Origin: Vibrio pectenicida
GTDB lineage: Bacteria > Pseudomonadota > Gammaproteobacteria > Enterobacterales > Vibrionaceae
NCBI GenBank assembly: GCA_024347015.1
Contig: AP024890.1
Coordinates: 1,054,001 to 1,118,000, forward strand
Reading direction: 5' to 3'
Length of the DNA: 64,000 nt
Shown here: positions 27,032 to 35,685 of the stretch, one piece after another
How positions within the stretch are numbered: position 1 is the first letter of the stretch
Layout: the number at the start of each line of letters is the position of its first letter
Notes under the pieces: model-generated
The model's database searches: none
Seen by the model: only the letters and a program-made list of their open reading frames with translations
What the model was told of the DNA's origin: nothing
Made by a program: the position numbers and the translations under genes

Positions 27032-27214
27032 TGCTATTCCTTTTTTAGCTATTAAAGTTAAAAATACTGTGCAATATGAAACACATAATGTCTAGTGCTA
27101 ATAATACAACTGAAAGTGCCAAGTGTTAGTAATCTAACATGTTGGTGTGTGGTATTTTTTAAGGAGGTCTTGTATTTGTAGTTCTTGAAAGCAATTGCCA
27201 CAAATGTAATTTAT

Positions 27215-28075
27215 TCAGCAAAGTACATAGCTTGATTTACGTTTTAGATTTCGTTGGAACTCTTCATAGATATCCTCAGAAAAATGAGTTGCCAAAATAA
27301 TTTTATCTTGTCTGATAGTTAAGGCTACATCTCTTGATACTTCATTGTATTTTGTCGTTAAACTGACACCTAGTGTATCTTTATCACGATATCCACTTGC
27401 GTATGGGGTTATTGTGATTTCTTGATCCATACCCTCTGCTTCGTTTGGCTCACCAAGGCTCAGTACACGCCCTATATACACTTTTCTATCATCCATAGTT
27501 ATCATTAGATAAAAACCATCGATAAGATATGAGTTATAGAAAAGCGCATCCATTGGGCTGTCTTTCAATATTGATGACATCAGTACAATTTTAGCTTTCT
27601 CTTTTGAAGACAATGCTGACTCATCTTTACGCCTCATCAAAAAACGATGTCTTTTAATAGATAGTTTTATACGACGAATAGACAGTAAATCCGTTAAATC
27701 AACGGCCTTCAGGCGGAGTCTAGCAGCACCCCAAAAGGCATAAAAATATGCCAGACCTATGGCTCCTGTAGCGATCAAAAGAACCCATGTAAGTTCATCA
27801 GCATCTTCATGAGCGATAGGTAATATTATGGAATAAAAGAACGAATACAGATCGAGATTGAAATCATAACCAAAGATATCGACCTTTGGTGGAACATAAT
27901 TATTGACAAATAAAGTGACCAAGCTGCTACATACTGTACACATAAAGCCCGACTTAGCACTTTCTAAGTAGAGTAATTGACCATCGTAGCGATGCAATCT
28001 GTAGTAGTTGTATGGGTGCTTTGTAAAAACAATATAACCTGAAATAAGAGTAGGCAGGATAAGCAATAGAAGCAT
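27215..28075 (-). CDS. Unknown membrane protein, 286 residues
   Basis: I do not recognise this protein. It has an N-terminal hydrophobic segment (residues 1-18), a second region around 40-60, and two clearer helices at about 75-90 and 95-118. A soluble C-terminal half follows, rich in beta strands (about 150-286) and including LIDGFYLMITMDDRKVYIGR and GVSLTTKYNEVSRDVALTI. The ATG lies two bases after the stop of the small upstream gene, so translation is coupled. The pair may form one complex. Confidence 0.65.
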   Translation of the reverse strand: MLLLLILPTLISGYIVFTKHPYNYYRLHRYDGQLLYLESAKSGFMCTVCSSLVTLFVNNYVPPKVDIFGYDFNLDLYSFFYSIILPIAHEDADELTWVLLIATGAIGLAYFYAFWGAARLRLKAVDLTDLLSIRRIKLSIKRHRFLMRRKDESALSSKEKAKIVLMSSILKDSPMDALFYNSYLIDGFYLMITMDDRKVYIGRVLSLGEPNEAEGMDQEITITPYASGYRDKDTLGVSLTTKYNEVSRDVALTIRQDKIILATHFSEDIYEEFQRNLKRKSSYVLC

Positions 28076-28077
28076 GC

Positions 28078-28272
28078 CTATCCTACAATTCGATCAAGCT
28101 TGGAGATGAATATTTTTGATTTTTCAGTTGAACGTACTTGTGATGCATCGTTGGTTAACGTCCCGCGACCCACAACTCTCATTGACGATGCCTGCTTTTG
28201 GCGCAAATGTTTCAAGATCTCTCGTTCTTCATTTGTCGCAGAAAGTCCAAGCCAAACTAAAAGCTTATTCAT
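28078..28272 (-). CDS. Unknown small protein, 64 residues, coupled to membrane protein gene
   Basis: I do not recognise this protein. It has a hydrophobic N-terminus (MNKLLVWLGLSATNEEREIL) followed by a basic region with no clear motif. AAGG lies about eight bases before the ATG. Its stop is two bases from the start of the 286-residue membrane protein, so the two are almost certainly one operon. Confidence 0.6.
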   Translation of the reverse strand: MNKLLVWLGLSATNEEREILKHLRQKQASSMRVVGRGTLTNDASQVRSTEKSKIFISKLDRIVG

Positions 28273-28494
28273 AATAAACCTTATACTGTAGGATTTAGAT
28301 TAATTTTAAGCGATCGCTACAGAATCCTCAACACATTGTTATGTAATACATGAGGCATGTTACACTCGATAGTTCGCAATCAACCTAGCGTTAATATGAC
28401 ATATTCAGTCGACCATCACATATGGAGTCCAAAACTATCTATGTTAACAACATCAATCATACTAAAGCGTTCATGACAGCTAGTTAGCAGTGAA

Positions 28495-28817
28495 CTAGGA
28501 CACTAACACTATAGTCAAAGGTCCTGCAACTGCGGCAAGAACCATCGAAAACCACAGATAAATCATTAGTGTTAGGTAGAGTGAAAATACCCCTTTTGCA
28601 GCATTTTCCACTGCAATACCTTTCATGTTCTGTATGAGAAAGACTAACTCTGCCCTCGGAATCGAGCCTGCTATTTTCGAAACTTAAACTTTAAGATCAT
28701 CAGGCCTATTGAGATTGGTAGGCAAAGAGCCAGCGGATACAAGATGAAAGAGGTAAAGGTATTTTCAGAAGATGGCTTACTTGAAACCATAGTCACAATA
28801 ATGATGGCTAGGTACAT
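28495..28817 (-). pseudogene. Frameshifted small membrane protein gene downstream of tRNA-Gly
   Basis: From an ATG at 28817 the frame reads MYLAIIIVTMVSSKPSSENT, then a hydrophobic helix PLALCLPISIGLMILKFK, and stops soon after. A shift of one base near 28684 opens a second frame of 62 codons that continues sensibly: VSKIAGSIPRAELVFLIQNM, a short amphipathic stretch, and two helices (FSLYLTLMIYLWFSMVLAA). The halves together look like one three- to four-helix membrane protein of about 107 residues. The start is uncertain and the family unknown. It lies about 70 bases downstream of the tRNA gene on the same strand. Confidence 0.45.
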
Positions 28818-28889
28818 CCAGTCTTTAGATACATTTGAGAAATCACTTGTTTGAAGTAATAAAAAATCATAACTGAGAGGGGAAAAAAT

Positions 28890-28963
28890 TGGAGCGTGCA
28901 GTGGGAATCGAACCCACATCATCAGCTTGGAAGGCTGAGGTAATGCCATTATACGATGCACGC
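28890..28963 (-). tRNA. glyT: tRNA-Gly (anticodon TCC)
   Basis: On the minus strand the gene begins GCGTGCATCG and ends TGCACGCTCCA. The acceptor stem GCGTGCA/TGCACGC pairs fully, the anticodon loop is CTTCCAA between TCAGC and GCTGA, and the T arm reads GTGGGTTCGATTCCCAC. CCA is encoded. It closely follows E. coli glyT. It stands alone, not in a tRNA array. Confidence 0.96.
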
Positions 28964-29096
28964 CGCGTCGCTGGAACACGTCTAATATGCCACAGTAATA
29001 TGAAAAGAAAAGGTTTTTTTTCGCTATACTGGTCCGTTTGATTGCTTTGTGCGCAAACTGGCCTTTTTTCAACCTCAGCAATGCTTCAATAGCGCA

Positions 29097-30461
29097 TTAA
29101 GTCGCCATATTACGTACTACAGCTCTATCTTTTCCTTGTTCTTTGGCTTGATACATTAAATCATCAGCATCTGACAGCTGTATATCAGCGCTTGAGTTTG
29201 GATAATAGGCGCAGCCTAAACTAAGTGTCACCTTGTGAGGCGCTTGGCCGTCAAAATCAAGATTTCTAATCAAATCACAGATAGAATGGGATAACTCTTT
29301 GACTCTCAGCTCATCTTGGTTGTTCATGACTAAAGCGAATTCTTCACCCCCAATTCGCCCCAAGAGCTGTTCTGAACCTGCACTACCTTTAATCGTCTCA
29401 GCAACTGTTTTAATAACATGATCGCCAACTTGATGACCATAGGTATCATTGATCATTTTAAAATCGTCTATATCAAATACCATAACACACACATCACCCG
29501 GCCTACCAAGTCGCTCATGAAACTCCGATACAAAATGCCGACGATTACTCAAGCCTGTCAAATAATCCGTTTCTGACAATTTTTTTAATTCTTCATTTGC
29601 CTCAGCCAGCTCACGAGTTTTCATCCGCACAGAATACCTAAGAGCAACAATATATAATGCAGCACCAACGACAGCTATCGCGATTAAAATTGGCGCTAAA
29701 TAAGCAGGATACACGGTATTTATGTGCATCCAGCGGCTGAGTATCCTTTGTTTTTCGCTTATCGTGATCGCTTCCTGACCATTGGTGACCTGATCCTGTA
29801 GGACCTTATTGCCCTCTTTAACCGCTGCTCTAAGATCGCCTGAATAAAGGTTTCTTACACCAATAAAAGCATTGGCTTTATTGCTGGTGAGCAAATAAAA
29901 ATTACCCACCTGCAGATCAGCTACAAAGGCTGAAATCTCCCCACTAAATGCAGCATCAATCATTTTTTGGTTGTTATTAAATGCCGCCAACTTGAGGTTT
30001 GGGTAATGTGTGCGCGTAAACTCTTCTTCATATCCACCCGTTACGACTCCTACCTTATACTCATGTAGCCCTAACATGAATTCATTGAGATCTAAGCCAA
30101 TCAAGTCTCGATTAATGTACATTTGGGTATCTATAGTGATTATCGATGGTGTGTAGTCAAGGTAGCCTTCTCTGTGCTCAGACCACAGCAAGCCACCATG
30201 AACATCAGCCTTTCCGGTTTTTACCGCTTCTAATGAATCATTCCAATCGAGTAGAAGGAATTTAACCTCAATCCCATTATGCTGAGCGTAAAGCTTCCAA
30301 TAGTCGATTAGAATACCAGCTGGATTCTGATCATCATCTAGATAAGAAAATGGTTTCCACGCTTTGGAATTGGTTACAACCAAAGGTTGTGATTGTAGCT
30401 GATCAGCTATTGAAATCGCTGTAAACAGAAAGGTGCAAATAAATAGACTAACACGCACCAT
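29097..30461 (-). CDS. Diguanylate cyclase with periplasmic solute-binding sensor domain
   Basis: The 454-residue protein has a signal/anchor segment (residues 1-20), a bacterial extracellular solute-binding family 3 domain (about 25-245, with PLVVTNSKAWKPFSYLDDDQ) and a membrane helix (about 255-275). A short coiled linker and a GGDEF domain (about 300-450) follow. The active site is GGEEF in GRIGGEEFALV, so c-di-GMP synthesis is likely. The sensor probably binds an amino acid. I start at ATG 30461, seven bases after AAGGA. The longer frame would put hydrophilic residues before the signal peptide. Confidence 0.92.
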   Translation of the reverse strand: MVRVSLFICTFLFTAISIADQLQSQPLVVTNSKAWKPFSYLDDDQNPAGILIDYWKLYAQHNGIEVKFLLLDWNDSLEAVKTGKADVHGGLLWSEHREGYLDYTPSIITIDTQMYINRDLIGLDLNEFMLGLHEYKVGVVTGGYEEEFTRTHYPNLKLAAFNNNQKMIDAAFSGEISAFVADLQVGNFYLLTSNKANAFIGVRNLYSGDLRAAVKEGNKVLQDQVTNGQEAITISEKQRILSRWMHINTVYPAYLAPILIAIAVVGAALYIVALRYSVRMKTRELAEANEELKKLSETDYLTGLSNRRHFVSEFHERLGRPGDVCVMVFDIDDFKMINDTYGHQVGDHVIKTVAETIKGSAGSEQLLGRIGGEEFALVMNNQDELRVKELSHSICDLIRNLDFDGQAPHKVTLSLGCAYYPNSSADIQLSDADDLMYQAKEQGKDRAVVRNMAT

Positions 30462-30683
30462 CACATTGTCCTTTGAACATGGTTTGTCATTCCTTAAGTG
30501 AGTCACTACGACCGCTTACTTTTTCCAGACTTTGGTACACTAAGTGAAATCGGTATTGATACTTGTAATATTAGACGTAAATCACTTATGCGCCAGCTTA
30601 CGCGTTATCATTTCTAAGGCTCGAAAGATGAAACGATACACATTTGCATATCCACAACTGATAGAAAAGTAACTCATGCAAAA

Positions 30684-30717
30684 AAGTGATTTCAATCACT
30701 TCAATATTGGGTATAAT
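30684..30717 (+). promoter_or_regulatory. Putative promoter with CRP-like palindrome before the MFS gene
   Basis: AAGTGATT-TC-AATCACTT (30684-30701) is a perfect palindrome. It contains GTGA-N6-TCAC, the core of CRP sites (FNR-type proteins use a related half-site). TATAAT at 30712-30717 is a good -10 element with only a weak -35, as expected if an activator is needed. The MFS start is about 90 bases downstream. Confidence 0.45.
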
Positions 30718-30804
30718 CCGCGCCCACTATGAGTTTTGTTGATAAACGCAAACTAAATTTGAATAAACTGACTATAACGTTGACCTCTCATGTGCAGAGG
30801 TAAA

Positions 30805-32049
30805 ATGAGAAAAAAAATGAGCAAGATTGATAAAGCGACACGAATACTATTAGCAGGATTCTGTATCAACCTTTGTCTTGGCATCCTATATGCTTGGAGT
30901 GTGTTCAACAAAGCCTTAGTTACTGAGTTAGGTTGGAGCGCCGCTGAAGCTTCATCACCTTATGCCATTGCGACCATTACCTTTTCAACTTGCCTTCTTA
31001 TTGCTGGGATACTCCAAGACAAAATGGGACCACGTAAGATTCTTATCCTTGGTACCACTTTGACTGGATTTGGCATGATTGCGTCTGGTTTTGTGAGCTC
31101 TCCATTGCTTTTAAACCTCACCTTTGGTGTGATGACAGGTGCTGGGATTGGTTTTGGATATGCTTGCCTATCTCCATCAGCAATGAAGTGGTTCCATTCA
31201 TCGAAAAAGGGAATGGTTAACGGTCTTATAGCGGCCGGATTTGGTCTTGCAGCTATTTATCTTGCGCCACTGACATCAGCTTTAATAAATAGCATAGGTA
31301 TTCAATCTAGCTTTATTGTACTTGGTATTGGGATCTTAGCTATCACTGTCCCTCTTGCGGCGACAATCAACAATCCACCTACTGGCTATACACCAGCCTT
31401 ACCAAACAATAAAACCGGTAAGTCTACGCTGAACATTAGCGATTCTCACGATCTAACTTGGAAGTCCATGCTTAAAACACCTCAGTTTTACTCACTTTGG
31501 ATCATGTATGCGTTTGCTGCATCAGTTGGCCTTATGATTATTGGAAACATTACTACGATTGCCAGTGTACAAGCAAACTTACCAAATGCAGTTTATCTAG
31601 CCTCAATCCTCGCCATATTTAACTCTGGTGGCCGAGTTGTCGCTGGCATCCTTGCTGACAAAATTGGTGGTATCAAGACTTTATTGCTGGCGTTTATTCT
31701 TCAGGGCATCAATATGGTTTTGTTTGCTACATTCGATAGCGAGTTCACACTTATTATCGGAACTGCCCTTGCTGCGGTTGGTTACGGCACTTTGTTGGCT
31801 GTATTTCCAACGATTACCGCTGAGTTCTATGGCCTTAAAAACTACGGGACTAACTACGGTGTGCTATACACAGCATGGGGAATCGGAGGCGCGATTGGTG
31901 CAGCAGTAGTAGGGCTTTCTGTGGCTAATGGTGAGAACTACAATCTCGCATATACGATTTCTGCTTTCATGATGGCAACCTGTATTGCAATAGCACTTTT
32001 CACCAAGCCAATTTCAATGGCTAAAATTAGCCGATTAACAAAAGCCTAA
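30805..32049 (+). CDS. OFA-type MFS transporter (oxalate/formate antiporter-like)
   Basis: This 414-residue protein has about twelve membrane helices. The opening FCINLCLGILYAWSVFNKAL and the loop DKMGPRKILILG after helix 2 are typical of the OFA branch of the major facilitator family. The second repeat is at IFNSGGRVVAGILADKIGG. Members move small organic anions such as oxalate, formate or lactate; the substrate here is unknown. AGAGG precedes ATG 30805. A hairpin (32051-32057 with 32083-32089) follows, without a good T run. Confidence 0.85.
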   Translation: MRKKMSKIDKATRILLAGFCINLCLGILYAWSVFNKALVTELGWSAAEASSPYAIATITFSTCLLIAGILQDKMGPRKILILGTTLTGFGMIASGFVSSPLLLNLTFGVMTGAGIGFGYACLSPSAMKWFHSSKKGMVNGLIAAGFGLAAIYLAPLTSALINSIGIQSSFIVLGIGILAITVPLAATINNPPTGYTPALPNNKTGKSTLNISDSHDLTWKSMLKTPQFYSLWIMYAFAASVGLMIIGNITTIASVQANLPNAVYLASILAIFNSGGRVVAGILADKIGGIKTLLLAFILQGINMVLFATFDSEFTLIIGTALAAVGYGTLLAVFPTITAEFYGLKNYGTNYGVLYTAWGIGGAIGAAVVGLSVANGENYNLAYTISAFMMATCIAIALFTKPISMAKISRLTKA

Positions 32050-32098
32050 CGCCTCTGATAGCAAACTACCATTCCCATCCTCCAGAGGCTTAGCACAA

Positions 32099-32389
32099 AT
32101 GTTAGGCCTTTTTTATACGAAAAATAAACCGTTTAATCAACCCAGTCAGGTCCCCTACCAGTCTGATAACCAAAAGCAAGAACTGTATGACATACTAAAA
32201 GCTCATCTATCTCCAAAGCATGACGAATCTTTGAGAACAATTGATGATTTTACCTTGGTTCATGGCATCATAGGTAGCTATCCAGCCGCATACCTTTCAT
32301 TAGTTGAAAACGAAATTCACCACTGGTATAAAGAAAATCAGCCTGTAGAATTTGGCCTCCTTGACTATAATCGTTTTGAGAATAGATAA
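32099..32389 (+). CDS. Hypothetical protein, 96 residues
   Basis: I do not recognise this soluble protein. It is mostly helical, with segment LYDILKAHLSPKHDESLRTI and a conserved-looking VHGIIGSYPAAYLSLVENEI. The only possible ribosome-binding site (GAGG, about 11 bases before the ATG) lies inside the right arm of the hairpin between this gene and the MFS gene, so its translation may be restricted. It is followed 40 bases later by another small gene. Confidence 0.55.
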   Translation: MLGLFYTKNKPFNQPSQVPYQSDNQKQELYDILKAHLSPKHDESLRTIDDFTLVHGIIGSYPAAYLSLVENEIHHWYKENQPVEFGLLDYNRFENR

Positions 32390-32429
32390 ATCTATTCGGC
32401 CGACCATTTGTTAACGCAGGAGGTAGGGC

Positions 32430-32618
32430 ATGAGTATACGAGATAGTATTCGAGCTATCGAGCAGCAAATATATATTGCTTGCTCAGAGGGTGATTACGA
32501 CACTGTCCAAATGCTTGAGCATCAATTAGAGAGCTTGCGCGATAAATCTGAGCATCCACTCGATGATGATTCCTATGCACCTGAAAGTAAGATACACCCT
32601 GAAGACCTTTGGTATTAA
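32430..32618 (+). CDS. Hypothetical small acidic protein, 62 residues
   Basis: I do not recognise the family. The sequence MSIRDSIRAIEQQIYIACSE leads into a helix-turn-helix-like hairpin (TVQMLEHQLESLRDKSEHPL) and an acidic tail. It resembles a small two-helix coiled-coil protein. A strong AGGAGG site is well spaced before the ATG, and a strong terminator follows the stop. Both support a real gene. Confidence 0.7.
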   Translation: MSIRDSIRAIEQQIYIACSEGDYDTVQMLEHQLESLRDKSEHPLDDDSYAPESKIHPEDLWY

Positions 32619-32622
32619 GCAT

Positions 32623-32652
32623 AAAAGCCCCGTTAAAAGTTACGGGGCTTTT
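32623..32652 (+). terminator. Rho-independent terminator after the small-protein gene
   Basis: AAAAGCCCCGT and ACGGGGCTTTT pair over 11 bases around an eight-base loop, followed by a T run (to about 32655). Confidence 0.92.
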
Positions 32653-32718
32653 TTTGAGTTATACGACACGTCAATGAAAATTGAAAGTGTGTACGTCAAA
32701 CCGCCTAGTTAATATTGC

Positions 32719-33120
32719 CTAGAAGAAATCAATATCGGTGCGCCCAATGTCATTTTTCTTTTTACGCTTTTCTCGCTTCCCTTTATCTGATTTTGTTGCT
32801 TGCATTTCACCATCACCACTAGTTCCAGAAATACCATCATCAACGCTTTCTTGATCAATACTCTGCTCATCACAAATCACGACATAAAACTCCTGGTTAA
32901 ACTCAAAAAAATCACCATGATACATTTTTCGACGCTTTCTTGTTTCAAGTTCACCATTAACGGCAACATAACCATCCGCTATCAAGTGTTTTGCTTCACC
33001 ACCACCACCAACTAAATTAGCCAGTTTAAATACCTTATACAACTCAACAGGCTGACTTGATACATCCACCCCAATCGCTTCAATTTCAATTTTTTGAGCA
33101 TTTTTGTCGTCTTCTGTCAT
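32719..33120 (-). CDS. S4-domain RNA-binding protein (YbcJ-like)
   Basis: The 133-residue protein has a central S4 RNA-binding domain (about residues 18-85, with LYKVFKLANLVGGGGEAKHL and IADGYVAVNGELETRKRRKM). A low-complexity tail follows with acidic and then basic residues, ending KGKREKRKKKND and a short acidic end. YbcJ of E. coli is the nearest recognised form, of unknown target. The tail is an addition that could strengthen nucleic-acid binding. The ribosome-binding site is weak. Confidence 0.82.
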   Translation of the reverse strand: MTEDDKNAQKIEIEAIGVDVSSQPVELYKVFKLANLVGGGGEAKHLIADGYVAVNGELETRKRRKMYHGDFFEFNQEFYVVICDEQSIDQESVDDGISGTSGDGEMQATKSDKGKREKRKKKNDIGRTDIDFF

Positions 33121-33222
33121 ATTTTGCTTAAATTTAAAGGTGAAAAAAGCAAAGTCTAATGCCTATCGTGAAATAAATAAACTAAAGTTACTACTATAAG
33201 GAGCACATTAAAGGGATCCGCT

Positions 33223-34020
33223 TTGCTCAAATGGACAATCATTTTACTCATTGCTTCGTGGCGTGTCTTTGCTTTCGAACCACCCGTAAAAGTATTGGTT
33301 TATGGCGATGACGCATACCCTCCCTACAGCTATGTAGAAAATGGCATTTCAAAAGGCATCTATAGCGATATTCTTCGTCGGGTTTTTAAAGATATGCCTG
33401 GTTATCAAATTAAAATCGTACCCATACCATGGAAACGAGGGCTGAAAATGCTCAAGTCTGGACGAGGGTTCGCTCTATTCCCACCATACTACTACGCCGA
33501 TAAACGATTTTATATCTCGCCGTACTCAACGCCGATTTTAAATGAAGAAGTCGTTGTTTTTTGCAATAACGCCAGTGTTAAAGATCGTCCTCTGAGCAAA
33601 TGGCCAGCCGATTATTTGGGTTTGACTATTGGTGTAAATGAAGCTTTTTCACTAGGTGGCAATGAGTTTTGGAATGCAGTTAAAGCAGGGAAAATCACAG
33701 TATCCGAAGCTAAAGGCAGCCGACCCAGCCTTATAAAATTGTACGAGAATAAGATTGATTGTTATATGAACGATCGTCTATCTATTTTATGGGAAATCAG
33801 GCGAATGACTACTGATGGGTTACTGCCAATTGATTGGAAGCTAACTTTGGGAGCAGTCGTGAGTGCTGAACAAGGTTACCTAGGCTTTACTACTATCCAG
33901 CCCGATAAATACCCCTTTAAAGATGATTTTGTTACTACCTTTAATTCAGTACTAACCAAACTAAAAGAAACTGGAGAGTTAGACGGTATTATAAAGGCCT
34001 ATTTAGAGCAAGATCTATAA
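33223..34020 (+). CDS. Periplasmic solute-binding protein family 3
   Basis: The 265-residue protein has a short N-terminal hydrophobic segment (residues 2-15, likely a signal peptide) and then a family 3 binding fold. VLVYGDDAYPPYSYVENGIS is the first strand of that fold, and it continues through DILRRVFKDMP and AVKAGKITVSEAKG to ELDGIIKAYL at the end. The usual ligands are amino acids. It has no permease or ATPase partner beside it, so it may serve a signalling or distant ABC system. The start is TTG with AAGGGA about seven bases upstream; no ATG fits better. Confidence 0.8.
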   Translation: MLKWTIILLIASWRVFAFEPPVKVLVYGDDAYPPYSYVENGISKGIYSDILRRVFKDMPGYQIKIVPIPWKRGLKMLKSGRGFALFPPYYYADKRFYISPYSTPILNEEVVVFCNNASVKDRPLSKWPADYLGLTIGVNEAFSLGGNEFWNAVKAGKITVSEAKGSRPSLIKLYENKIDCYMNDRLSILWEIRRMTTDGLLPIDWKLTLGAVVSAEQGYLGFTTIQPDKYPFKDDFVTTFNSVLTKLKETGELDGIIKAYLEQDL

Positions 34021-34040
34021 GCCATAACCTATAACAACCA

Positions 34041-34073
34041 TTGAAGCCTTATCTTCATCTTTTAGGGCTTCAA
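34041..34073. terminator. Candidate terminator between solute-binding gene and yejF
   Basis: TTGAAGCC and GGCTTCAA form an eight-base perfect stem with a 17-base loop between two convergent genes. The T run is poor, so strength is uncertain. Confidence 0.4.
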
Positions 34074-34090
34074 CTTATAATAATCTACAT

Positions 34091-35683
34091 TCAAAACTTT
34101 GATAGCTCGACCAACTTACGTGTATAAGATTGCTTCGGGTTTTCAAACAGATCTAATGTCTCTCCACTTTCGACAACCAACCCCTGCTTCATCACAATGG
34201 TATGGTGACATAGCGACTTTACTACGTTTAGGTCATGACTAATAAATAAATAGGTCAAAGCATATTTTTGCTGGAGAGATTTTAATAATTCAAGTACTTG
34301 AGCCTGAACTGTACGATCAAGAGATGACGTCGGTTCATCAAGAAGAATGAATTCAGGCTTGAGTACTAAGGCTCTTGCTATAGCAATCCTTTGTCGTTGG
34401 CCACCAGAAAATTCATTCGGAAACCGATAGCGAGTCTCTGGATCTAGGTCAACGTCTTCCATTGCTTCACAAATCATTCGTTCAACCGTCAATTCATCTA
34501 AGTCATGATGAACATAAAGACCTTCACCAATCACTTGAGCGACAGACATTCTGGGATTTAACGCAGAAAACGGATCTTGAAAGACAACTTGCATCTTACT
34601 CCGATATGGGAGCATCTCTTTTCGACCTAGCCCTTGCAATTCTTGTTGCTGGTAGCGTATAGAGCCTTCGGAATTTACCAGGCGCAAAATTGCCATACCA
34701 GTGGTTGATTTACCAGAGCCACTTTCACCGACTAAACCCATTGACTGGCCTCGTTTTAAGTCAAAGTCCATATCAGTAACCGCTTTAATATGCGATACGA
34801 CTCTCTTAAGCAATCCACCAGTTATAGGAAACCAAACTTTAAGTTTATCGACCGTGACAAGGCTTTCAGATTCTTCAGGCACATCTACCGGTAAACCTCT
34901 AGGATCCGAATGAATAAGTGTCTGAGTGTAAGTATGCTGTGGGGCTGAAAATAATGAATAACAGTCCGCTTGTTCGACCAACTCACCATTTTGCATCACA
35001 GCAACTTTGTCAGCAATTCGCCGAACAATACTTAGGTCATGGGTAATAAAGAGCATCGCCATGCCTATTTCTTTTTGTAAATCTCTTAATAACTCCAATA
35101 TTTGTGCCTGAACAGAGACGTCTAGCGCTGTCGTTGGTTCATCTGCAATCAAAAGCTCCGGTTTGTTTATCAAAGCCATTGCGATCATGACTCTTTGTCT
35201 TTCACCACCAGATAACTCATGAGGGTAAGCATCTATCTTCACTTCTGGATAACGAATTCCTACTTTTTCTAGCCACTCAATCGCAAGTTTTTGCGCTTTG
35301 TTCTGACGAACACCACTGTGTATCTCCAGTGTTTCTACTAGTTGCCGCCCGACTCTATGTAACGGATTAAGAGAAACCATCGGCTCTTGGAAAATCATGC
35401 CAATACGGTTGCCCCGTATACCTCTTAGCTCTCGTTCGGAGCAGTTAAGTATGTCTGAACCATCAAAGTTAATCGTACCTTCCAAATAATGAGAAGAGCC
35501 TTTGGGCAGAAGCTTGAGGATAGCGTTTGCGGTGACTGATTTTCCCGAGCCACTTTCACCAACCAACGCCAGTGTTTCTCCTTTAGCGATAGTAAACGAC
35601 ACGTTTTTTGTCACTTGGTCGATATTTTTACCAACGCCAAAACCTAATGACAAACCATTCAATGTAAGTATATCTTTCGCCAT
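34091..35683 (-). CDS. yejF: Peptide ABC transporter, double ATPase subunit
   Basis: The 530-residue protein carries two nucleotide-binding domains in one chain. Walker A motifs (GESGSGKSVTA near 42, GESGSGKSTTG near 325), LSGGERQR and FSGGQRQR signatures, and DEPTTALD/DEPTSSLD Walker B motifs are all intact. It powers import by YejB and YejE. E. coli YejABEF takes up microcin C and peptides. The ATG is two bases from the yejE stop. It is the last gene of the operon. Confidence 0.92.
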   Translation of the reverse strand: MAKDILTLNGLSLGFGVGKNIDQVTKNVSFTIAKGETLALVGESGSGKSVTANAILKLLPKGSSHYLEGTINFDGSDILNCSERELRGIRGNRIGMIFQEPMVSLNPLHRVGRQLVETLEIHSGVRQNKAQKLAIEWLEKVGIRYPEVKIDAYPHELSGGERQRVMIAMALINKPELLIADEPTTALDVSVQAQILELLRDLQKEIGMAMLFITHDLSIVRRIADKVAVMQNGELVEQADCYSLFSAPQHTYTQTLIHSDPRGLPVDVPEESESLVTVDKLKVWFPITGGLLKRVVSHIKAVTDMDFDLKRGQSMGLVGESGSGKSTTGMAILRLVNSEGSIRYQQQELQGLGRKEMLPYRSKMQVVFQDPFSALNPRMSVAQVIGEGLYVHHDLDELTVERMICEAMEDVDLDPETRYRFPNEFSGGQRQRIAIARALVLKPEFILLDEPTSSLDRTVQAQVLELLKSLQQKYALTYLFISHDLNVVKSLCHHTIVMKQGLVVESGETLDLFENPKQSYTRKLVELSKF

Positions 35684-35685
35684 AG

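Noticed and set aside
28671..29081. 136-codon minus-strand frame running through the tRNA-Gly gene
   Set aside because: Its first half is the tRNA read as codons. Only the last 45 codons look protein-like, and these are treated as the first half of the frameshifted membrane gene.
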